A stretch of DNA of 25,778 nucleotides. Source: a virus. The notes beneath the pieces were generated by a model. It was not told where the DNA came from. It saw only the letters and a program-made list of their open reading frames with translations, and searched no databases. Made by a program: the position numbers and the translations under genes. Position 1 is the stretch's first letter. Every line of letters starts with the position of its first letter. Below, one piece after another: positions 20,450-25,778 of the stretch. The stretch spans positions 1 to 25,778 of IMG/VR virus record IMGVR_UViG_3300024999_000356; one strand, 5' to 3'.

Positions 20450-22767
20450 GATTTTTTACTCTTAAATCTTTTTTCAGGAGGCAATTGCATCTTGCAAATA
20501 AATGGAACAGCATTTTCCCCACCACTTCTAATAATATTAATCGAATGCCAACGTTTCAACTTCAAGCAATCTGATAAATCAAACGGATAAACCTCTTCCT
20601 TTAAACTAATCCAAGTTAATTTACTTGTAGGATAAATATGATAATGTGGCAAAGCATTTCGAATTGCTTTTTGTAAATTATTTGGAATTTGTTCCCAATA
20701 ATGGAACGTCCAGAAATAGCCTATTTTCCACTTTCGACTCTCGACAGCAGCAGCCTCCCATATTGAAGCACTGCGAAGATATTGATGTGGCTCGTCTAAC
20801 ATGATATAGAAAGGAAATTCTGCTTCAGATCCATATATTTTCTTCCTTAGTCTCATAGCAATATCAATTTTCGAACATAGTAGATTGATAATTACATCTA
20901 TTGCCGATTTATCTAAATCATCACTAGGAACATCAAATACAATAATTTTCTTTTGTGACATTAATTGAACCATATCTAAACTATTATTAGAATTTACACA
21001 ATTTGCTAAGTGAGGGTCTGATAATATTCTATTCAATCTATTGTAAATAGGAGATAATATCTTACCTTTCATACCGTCACCCATACCTTCAAATTCTTTT
21101 AAAGTTGCCTTATTTAATCCTTCATCCATACCATCAATAACTTGTTTAAGATAAGTTTTATCATTAAAAATCTTAATGATTTCAGACACTTTTCCAGTAG
21201 TCATTCCAATTATAGATGCTCTTAAAAATCTCTCAGTTTGTCCAGTTGTATCATCACTTACACCAAAGAAATCTATAGCAGTTCCAGCTAATCTGGCCTT
21301 TGTACTAGAATCATGTAATGTTTCACACCAATCTAATGAAAATGCTTGTTGTCCTAAATCTATTCTAATAAAATCTTCCTTCTTTACAATTCCTGCATTA
21401 ACAGCACATTGTATTTGATCACCTATTTCACGCTTATTGGGGTCAATTGCTAGACCTCCATATCCCTTTAAATAAGCCCCTATGAGCCAGTTAGCACACA
21501 ACCCTTTGGTTTTACCTTGCCCCATACCTCCAATCCCTACATTCGGCAAACAGGCTTCGTCTGGATCGTTTACGGGTTGATATACTTTAACAGTTTGTCC
21601 TTTAAAAGTGGCATCTCCTAATTCAATCCCTTTTGATTCATTTAAGAATTTATTGTTTACTTCAACTTCTGCTAATTCAACTCTTTCAATTTCAGGATAT
21701 TTTTCTTGAAGTTCCCTACCAGGAATTTGAACAATTTTAGATATTTCTGCTGATGACATAATATTGAAATTCAGTTTAATTCTTGGTGGTTTATGGGTAT
21801 TTATAATCCTTAAAACTTCATTCGCTTTTTTACCTTTTAATTGACAAGGTGCTAATTCATTGTCTAAACTTATGTCATGAAAACTACTTGCTATTGTCCT
21901 TGCGATTGTATTTGCTCTTGCAGATTCTTCTGATTCAGCGATAACCCAAAGATAAGTTCTCATAGACGATTTATTTCTTTTTTCTTTTGTAGAATTTGAT
22001 AAATTTTCAATTGTATATTTCTGTCCTTCTGGGTCAGATGGTTTTTTAGCATAGATATTTTGACTATTTCCATCACTAATTAAATCACTCAAACCAGTAA
22101 TTACTTCTCTAATTAACTCAGTTAATCCAATAGCAATTGTAAAGGTAATATTCTTAAATGATTGATTCCATTTTCTAGGAGCATTTCCACTTCTTAATTT
22201 ATCCCACGCTTCATCCAATTCACCTTGCCATGCCAATTGATAGATTGGATCAAGATAACAAAATAATCTTGCTTTTTCATTTTCTCCTATTAATCTTCCT
22301 GCTTCAATTAATGATATAAGTGGAAGGTTGTCCTTTGAATCAGTGTGTAGTGAATATAGATCGTGCTTACTGTAAACTAATTCATAAACAACAGATTTAT
22401 TTAAATCAAATTCTTCCGCATTATCTACTTTGTCGATTGTAGTCTTGTCCCATATAGATGTTAATCTTCTGTAAATAAGGGTTGCAATCGTTTCTGGCAC
22501 ACCAATATAAAATGTTACATTATTTTCTTTGAAATCAATTTCAAATGATGCTCTTTCCTGTATTTTATAACCTCTTGGTAAGATTGCTTGTCTTATAATT
22601 CTATCAATGGGTAGTTTGAATTGATCAGCAATAGTTTTAACAAAATCTTCCGTACGATAATTTCTAGCAGAGGAGTCAGGTTTAATTTTAAATCTTACAT
22701 ATTTAGGATTAACAATAGTAAACCAATTAATATTTTTAATAGTAGTAATTTTTTCAGCAAAAATCAT
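20443..22767 (-). CDS. VirB4/VirD4-like conjugation ATPase
   Basis: 774 residues from the ATG at 22767, which overlaps the stop of the upstream M23 gene (ATGA) and has AGGAG 10 nt before it. Walker A 'GIGGMGQGKTKG' near 410-420 is followed by 'GGLAIDPNKREIGDQIQ'. Walker B-like 'KIIVFDVPSDD' and 'FYIMLDEPHQYLRS' (near 655) and an arginine/aromatic-rich sensor region 'YFWTFHYWEQIPNNLQKAI' complete a HerA/FtsK-type motor of the type IV secretion class. The N-terminal ~400 residues are non-conserved and lack clear membrane spans, which speaks for VirB4 or a soluble coupling ATPase over classical VirD4. It would power DNA transfer at the inner membrane. Last gene of an operon with hydrolase and membrane protein. 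Confidence 0.75.
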   Translation of the reverse strand: MIFAEKITTIKNINWFTIVNPKYVRFKIKPDSSARNYRTEDFVKTIADQFKLPIDRIIRQAILPRGYKIQERASFEIDFKENNVTFYIGVPETIATLIYRRLTSIWDKTTIDKVDNAEEFDLNKSVVYELVYSKHDLYSLHTDSKDNLPLISLIEAGRLIGENEKARLFCYLDPIYQLAWQGELDEAWDKLRSGNAPRKWNQSFKNITFTIAIGLTELIREVITGLSDLISDGNSQNIYAKKPSDPEGQKYTIENLSNSTKEKRNKSSMRTYLWVIAESEESARANTIARTIASSFHDISLDNELAPCQLKGKKANEVLRIINTHKPPRIKLNFNIMSSAEISKIVQIPGRELQEKYPEIERVELAEVEVNNKFLNESKGIELGDATFKGQTVKVYQPVNDPDEACLPNVGIGGMGQGKTKGLCANWLIGAYLKGYGGLAIDPNKREIGDQIQCAVNAGIVKKEDFIRIDLGQQAFSLDWCETLHDSSTKARLAGTAIDFFGVSDDTTGQTERFLRASIIGMTTGKVSEIIKIFNDKTYLKQVIDGMDEGLNKATLKEFEGMGDGMKGKILSPIYNRLNRILSDPHLANCVNSNNSLDMVQLMSQKKIIVFDVPSDDLDKSAIDVIINLLCSKIDIAMRLRKKIYGSEAEFPFYIMLDEPHQYLRSASIWEAAAVESRKWKIGYFWTFHYWEQIPNNLQKAIRNALPHYHIYPTSKLTWISLKEEVYPFDLSDCLKLKRWHSINIIRSGGENAVPFICKMQLPPEKRFKSKKSE

Positions 22768-23411
22768 TGTATAGTCACTCCTAACATTTTTAATATAATA
22801 TAAAAGGCAAAAGTCCAATAAACTCCTTTTACAGCTCTTTTAGACCCAAATATTGCAAGCAAAGCTAATATCATAGCAACCAATATTGCATAATCACTGT
22901 TTTGAACTATCCAATGGAAGAAATCGGACATAAATGATAGAAACTTATCGAAAACGCTTTGTTTTGCTTCATCTAATAAATCTGTACCAGGAGTTGTCAA
23001 TACATGCCATGTTTTTCCCCAGAATCCTGTTTCAGTTGCTTTTTGAAGATAATTGCTTGGGTCTTGATATTGCCCATTTGAGGATATTAAACCAACGTGG
23101 ATATGTGGGCCTGTTGACCTTCCAGAATTCCCTGTTAATCCTAATGTTTCTCCAACTTTAACATGTTGACCATAAGTTACATTTACTTGAGATAAATGAC
23201 CATAAACCAATTCTTTGCCATTATCTAATTTGACTCCAATGCCGTTTCCAATAATATTATCGTGAATTATCCTACTAATGATTCCATCCGTTAAAGATTG
23301 GGCAGGAGTAGACATAGGACTTCCAATATCTACTCCAGAATGAGGAATCTTGTGAACACTATCAATTGCTCCAAATTTTGCTGTGATAGGATATTGCAAG
23401 AATTTAATCAT
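22764..23411 (-). CDS. Membrane-anchored LytM/M23 endopeptidase of the transfer apparatus
   Basis: 215 residues, AAAGGAG 9 nt upstream. The M23 domain comes first: 'HSGVDIGSP' (His and Asp zinc ligands near 25-29), 'VYGHLS' near 69-74, 'TGPHIHVG' (HxH) near 97-104. Residues ~140-215 contain two membrane spans (DYAILVAMILALLAIFG; VYWTFAFYIILKMLGV). The order domain-then-anchor without a signal peptide means the hydrolase must be exported by an unusual topology. Gram-positive conjugation systems need such a wall hydrolase (VirB1-like role) to open peptidoglycan for the channel. Coupled to the ATPase by ATGA overlap. Confidence 0.8.
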   Translation of the reverse strand: MIKFLQYPITAKFGAIDSVHKIPHSGVDIGSPMSTPAQSLTDGIISRIIHDNIIGNGIGVKLDNGKELVYGHLSQVNVTYGQHVKVGETLGLTGNSGRSTGPHIHVGLISSNGQYQDPSNYLQKATETGFWGKTWHVLTTPGTDLLDEAKQSVFDKFLSFMSDFFHWIVQNSDYAILVAMILALLAIFGSKRAVKGVYWTFAFYIILKMLGVTIQ

Positions 23412-23425
23412 AATGACTATCTCCT

Positions 23426-23902
23426 TTATTTAGGAATCGCTATTTGAACTGAACTAAAAGCATTGTGAATTGCAACAAAAAATGTAGGAATAATAAACAT
23501 GCTAATATAACCAATGACTGCAAATTTTAATTTCTGTTTCCATCCAGGAGAACCAATAATCATTTCTACCATCCCCCATATTGATACAATAATACCTACT
23601 GGTAACGCTAAATCTTGAACCATTATGATAATAGGCCATAGTGAGACAATTAGATTTGATGTACCAACTGGATTGCCTACAGTATTTGTTAATGTTGGTA
23701 CGGATGAAACTACTGCTAAGACAGGTGATGCTAAATTAATTACGCTTAAAACAACAGAGATTGGAACTAGATAATTTTTGAATAATTTTTCAACTTTCTT
23801 ACCTGCTTCAATCCATTGATTTACTAATACTTCTTTTTCAAGTGTTACCAATGGATGAACATATAGAGGATTTAAAACAGATCCATTAATTCTAACAATC
23901 AT
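23426..23902 (-). CDS. Multi-spanning membrane protein of the transfer operon
   Basis: 158 residues, AAAGGAGG 11 nt before the ATG and 14 bp upstream of the M23 gene. An N-terminal ~38 residues (LEKEVLVNQWIEAGKKVEKLFKN, amphipathic) are followed by hydrophobic segments at about 44-66, 84-113 and 124-146. Long spans with small residues, then a GSPGWKQK loop, resemble VirB2/TrbC-type or small channel subunits of conjugation machines, but no sequence family is certain. Position in the operon supports a role in the channel. Confidence 0.6.
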   Translation of the reverse strand: MIVRINGSVLNPLYVHPLVTLEKEVLVNQWIEAGKKVEKLFKNYLVPISVVLSVINLASPVLAVVSSVPTLTNTVGNPVGTSNLIVSLWPIIIMVQDLALPVGIIVSIWGMVEMIIGSPGWKQKLKFAVIGYISMFIIPTFFVAIHNAFSSVQIAIPK

Positions 23903-23980
23903 TTTTAATAAACCTCCTTTAGATGTATAAGTATTTGGTTTATGGTAATACTAAAGTCATATTGGAAGGAGATGATTTTC

Positions 23981-24058
23981 ATGTCACCAGCACTCATAAA
24001 AATACTTATTGGACTTGGTTTAGTAGCATTCCATTATTTACCGATAGCCTCTAAATAG
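23981..24058 (+). CDS. 25-aa hydrophobic peptide on the opposite strand
   Basis: MSPALIKILIGLGLVAFHYL... is one membrane segment with a short tail. A strong GAAGGAGATGA ribosome site precedes the ATG, and a terminator with seven T's follows at 24138. It lies alone and divergent in the minus-strand conjugation region, so it is a real candidate for an independent small membrane protein, toxin-like or holin-like. The downstream 24059-24137 holds no gene. Confidence 0.55.
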   Translation: MSPALIKILIGLGLVAFHYLPIASK

Positions 24059-24137
24059 ATGGTACTTGCATAATAAAATATATGTGTGCATAAATATGAT
24101 TCATCATATTAAATGAGTTAAGTTTACCTATTCCCAA

Positions 24138-24165
24138 ATCCCCAATATTGGGGATATTTTTTTGC
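24138..24165 (+). terminator. Intrinsic terminator of the 25-aa peptide gene
   Basis: ATCCCCAATATTGGGGAT (24138-24155), a perfect palindrome that folds as ATCCCC/GGGGAT, followed by ATTTTTTTGCG. Confidence 0.75.
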
Positions 24166-24201
24166 GATTATTTAATAAAATACACAAAATATCGTCTAAT
24201 A

Positions 24202-24405
24202 CTACCACTCAACAACTCCTTTCAATCTAAGAAAAATAAATTCAGCTTCCAATACTCTAGCAACTGTTTTCTTATCAATATCTGTTAATTTAACAGTAAA
24301 ATCAATTAACTCTTCTTCATTGATAAAAGGTGGTCTAATAATTGCTCTACCTACAAAAATACTATGAATTTGCTTTTGAACATCAGATATGAGTTGTTTA
24401 AGCAT
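24202..24405 (-). CDS. 67-aa hypothetical protein
   Basis: RBS AGGAGGAAT just before the ATG. Helical, soluble: 'MLKQLISDVQKQIHSIFVG...' then 'FTVKLTDIDKKTVARVLEAEFIFLRLKGVVEW'. Not recognised. Probably the last small gene of the run 25153-24202. Confidence 0.55.
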   Translation of the reverse strand: MLKQLISDVQKQIHSIFVGRAIIRPPFINEEELIDFTVKLTDIDKKTVARVLEAEFIFLRLKGVVEW

Positions 24406-24436
24406 TAGTTATTCCTCCTTAATCATTTGCTTTTAA

Positions 24437-24692
24437 TTACTTCCCTTGCCCATAATCATCCCACTCATTTTCACAGTTTCTACACTGATAATCCCAGTAT
24501 CTCGGATGGATCATTATCATATAATTCAACATCACTATTTGAGTCAATTTCATCAATACTCATATCAGTTAGATTAATATAGGAATGAGTAACAACTTGA
24601 GCATATCCCATAATATTTTTAGAACCACATTCAGGACATTCACTAGGAACTATAAAGGGTTTTCTTTTCAAGATTTGGTCAATTCTTGTCAT
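24437..24692 (-). pseudogene. Small zinc-ribbon protein gene with a frameshift near the 3' end
   Basis: Starts at 24692 with GGAGGATGATGAG upstream. The frame 'TRIDQILKRKPF...PSECPECGSKN' runs to a stop at 24480. Removing one base from the CC/GG pair near 24503 continues in another frame: 'DNDPSRYWDYQCRNCENEW' and ends at 24437. That supplies the missing second CxxC (CRNC), completing a four-Cys ribbon (~84 aa). The clean complementarity of motif halves argues for a real frameshift or a sequence error, rather than a chance frame. Confidence 0.6.
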
Positions 24693-24699
24693 AATCTCA

Positions 24700-24918
24700 T
24701 CATCCTCCACATTCATATATAAAAATAAAATTAACATAATCTGCACTTACCTTTAAAACTTCTTCGCAACTATTTTCACGATTAACTTTAAAGAAATAAT
24801 CATCATAAAGATGTAGAAATTCAGATTTCATTAAACATTTTAAAACTACATCTATAATGAGACTAACCGAATCATTTTCTTCATTACAAATAATTTTGCA
24901 TTCAGGTTTTTGTTTCAA
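24700..24918 (-). CDS. 72-aa hypothetical protein, TTG start
   Basis: The TTG at 24918 is preferred because AAAGGAG lies 9 nt upstream; the next TTG at 24927 touches that site. Sequence 'KQKPECKIICNEENDSVSLIIDVVLKCL...' is acidic with a central helix. It overlaps the end of the regulator gene upstream by 17 bp, so the two are translationally linked. Not recognised. Confidence 0.5.
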   Translation of the reverse strand: MKQKPECKIICNEENDSVSLIIDVVLKCLMKSEFLHLYDDYFFKVNRENSCEEVLKVSADYVNFIFIYECGG

Positions 24919-25153
24919 TAATTTCAACTCCTTTATTACTTAAATAATAAGTATTGCTACTTCTTTCACGAAATCCCCTTAAAATATAACCTAACTTGTA
25001 TAAATTGTTCATATTAGTCCTAATTCTAAAATAATTAATTCCAATTCTTTTGGCAACATTCTGTATCGTCCTTGAGTTCATCGAATCCAATATACCATCC
25101 TCTTTCATTTGAATTAGAATATCCACCTCCAATTTGCTTAACATCTTATTCAA
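24902..25153 (-). CDS. Small winged-helix transcriptional regulator
   Basis: 83 residues, TTG start with GAGGTGA ~8 nt before it. 'LSKLEVDILIQMKEDGILDSMNSRTIQNVAKRIGINYFRIRTNMNNLYKLGYILRG' (split: helix 1 5-20; helix 2-3 27-50) followed by the wing 'RERSSNTYYLSNKGVEII' is the winged-helix pattern of MarR/PadR-like or replication-control proteins. First gene of the minus-strand run to 24202. Candidate regulator of the downstream transfer genes. Confidence 0.65.
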   Translation of the reverse strand: MNKMLSKLEVDILIQMKEDGILDSMNSRTIQNVAKRIGINYFRIRTNMNNLYKLGYILRGFRERSSNTYYLSNKGVEIIETKT

Positions 25154-25249
25154 ATCTCAATCACCTCTTATCATTCTTTAAAAGTCTATATCAATGTATA
25201 TCATTCACTGCTTATTTTATATTCCTTGTAATAAATTCCATTTATATTA

Positions 25250-25277
25250 AACAAAAAGAAAACCCTGATTTTTCAGG
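25250..25277 (-). terminator. Intrinsic terminator (minus strand)
   Basis: CCTGA (25264-25268), loop, TCAGG (25273-25277); on the minus strand GTTTTCTTTTTGTTT follows. Confidence 0.55.
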
Positions 25278-25289
25278 ACTAATTGCATA

Positions 25290-25364
25290 CCACATACTAT
25301 CCTATAAATTTTCCTACATATTATCCCATTACCACAAACAATACTACAATCTTTCCTACATACT
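25290..25364. repeat. Four imperfect direct repeats, iteron- or centromere-like
   Basis: CCACATACT (25290), CCTACATATT (25313), CCACAAACA (25332) and CCTACATACT (25355) start 23, 19 and 23 bp apart, about two helical turns. They lie between the RHH gene and the winged-helix gene. Short motifs in AT-rich DNA can arise by chance. Confidence 0.35.
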
Positions 25365-25402
25365 AACCAAAACAAAAGAAGACACAACCATTATAGGTTG
25401 CA
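25365..25402 (-). terminator. Terminator after the RHH gene
   Basis: CAACC (25385-25389)/GGTTG (25396-25400) hairpin 5 bp after the stop of the RHH gene, followed on the minus strand by TCTTCTTTTGTTTTGG. Confidence 0.5.
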
Positions 25403-25404
25403 TC

Positions 25405-25665
25405 TTAAATCATTATATCGTCAAGTTCATCCTTTTCTATCCTTTTTCTTTCGACCTTAATATGCTCTACTACAACCTCCTTTATTCCTTCTTTAGTCTC
25501 TTTAATTACTACCCCATCATTAATCAATTGCTTTTTAACCCATTTGCTAAAGTTTTTAATCTCATTTGCTTTCTGATAAAGTAATAATTCATCTTCATCG
25601 TCTAAATTAAAATAAACACCTTTTCTTTTTACTCGACCTGTGAGTTCGCCGACTGATTTGCCCAT
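25405..25665 (-). CDS. Ribbon-helix-helix-like protein, possible partition (ParG-like) partner
   Basis: 86 residues. 'KRKGVYFNLDDEDELLLYQK' and 'ANEIKNFSKWVKKQLINDG' fit a ribbon-helix-helix fold: beta-strand, then two helices with 'NFSxWVKxQL'. A charged C-terminal helix follows (ETKEGIKEVVVEHIKVERKRIEKDE). It overlaps the upstream minus-strand gene by 37 bp in a different frame, so it is translated with it. A larger gene followed by a small RHH gene is the layout of type Ib partition operons (ParF-ParG) and of some relaxosome operons. No strong ribosome site is visible, consistent with coupling. Confidence 0.55.
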   Translation of the reverse strand: MGKSVGELTGRVKRKGVYFNLDDEDELLLYQKANEIKNFSKWVKKQLINDGVVIKETKEGIKEVVVEHIKVERKRIEKDELDDIMI

Positions 25666-25778
25666 AATTTCTTCACACCCATCCGTTGGTAGCCCTCTAC
25701 ATTACTAAATACACAATTATCTAATATTTCTAAATTTTTGTAATATTTCTTAAATAGGGTTCCAAATCGTAAAGCTCC
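25629..25778 (-). CDS. C-terminal end of an unidentified gene (possibly ParA-like), cut by window edge
   Basis: A 49-codon open frame enters from the right edge and stops at 25629-25631. It includes 'ILDNCVFSNVEGYQRMG' and 'VKKLWANQSANSQVE'. Open over its whole length in AT-rich DNA and overlapping the RHH gene, it looks coding. The position before an RHH gene and the general look of the tail suggest a ParA-type ATPase, but no catalytic motif lies in the visible part. Confidence 0.5.
   Translation of the reverse strand, partial: GALRFGTLFKKYYKNLEILDNCVFSNVEGYQRMGVKKLWANQSANSQVE

Noticed and set aside
25072-25584. Plus-strand 170-codon open frame rich in Tyr, Leu, Ser
   Set aside because: It is antisense to the RHH and winged-helix genes and two terminators, lacks a ribosome site, and has the biased composition of a reverse-strand shadow.
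1-25778. tRNA or rRNA genes
   Set aside because: No cloverleaf with a conserved T-loop, and no rRNA-like sequence, was noticed on either strand.

Overview
The window looks like part of a large, low-GC conjugative plasmid or plasmid-like element of a Bacillota host, probably Bacillus (cereus-group-like). Supporting signs are the AAAGGAGG/GAGGTG ribosome sites, sigma-A promoters of the TTGACA-17-TATAAT type, occasional TTG/GTG starts, a Gram-positive type IV secretion gene set, and many homing endonucleases of the kinds common in large Bacillus phages and plasmids. The host name is inference.

Layout. (1) 1-3050: surface module with a beta-helix protein ending in a C1q/TNF-like domain, convergent with a Wzy/O-antigen-polymerase-like membrane protein. 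(2) 3200-8215: small accessory proteins, an HNH homing endonuclease, an SF2 helicase, a MITE-like hairpin pair and a GIY-YIG endonuclease. (3) 8240-9610: a predicted two-hairpin small RNA, then two paralogous ~100-aa proteins flanking an 89-aa gene whose consensus promoter carries a perfect palindromic operator. (4) 9640-12184: the standout, a compact class 2 type V-F-like CRISPR locus: tracrRNA promoter, structured tracrRNA, an anti-repeat abutting the first repeat, six degenerating repeats at ~66-bp period, and a Cas12f-like effector broken by two frameshifts. Identical 17-bp repeats bracket the locus and it appears to split a small ORF that would otherwise be coupled to the next HNH gene. 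(5) 12181-18830: HNH, GIY-YIG and Vsr-like (EDxHD) homing endonucleases, several tiny ORFs, a broken small gene, a three-gene minus-strand operon with two zinc-ribbon proteins, and a second predicted small RNA. (6) 18838-25778, minus strand: DGQHR-domain protein, VirB4/VirD4-like ATPase, LytM/M23 hydrolase with membrane anchor, multi-spanning membrane protein, small regulators, and at the right edge an RHH protein overlapping a truncated upstream gene, a layout like a plasmid partition operon.

How it fits together. The right third is maintenance and transfer machinery. The middle is an accessory zone loaded with five homing nucleases of three fold classes plus an RNA-guided nuclease locus, consistent with competition between mobile elements on the plasmid. 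No Cas1/Cas2, replication protein, tRNA or rRNA was seen. Several genes (effector, 15655-15900, 24437-24692) are broken by single-base changes, mostly at short homopolymers, so either this zone is decaying or the assembly has residual indel errors.
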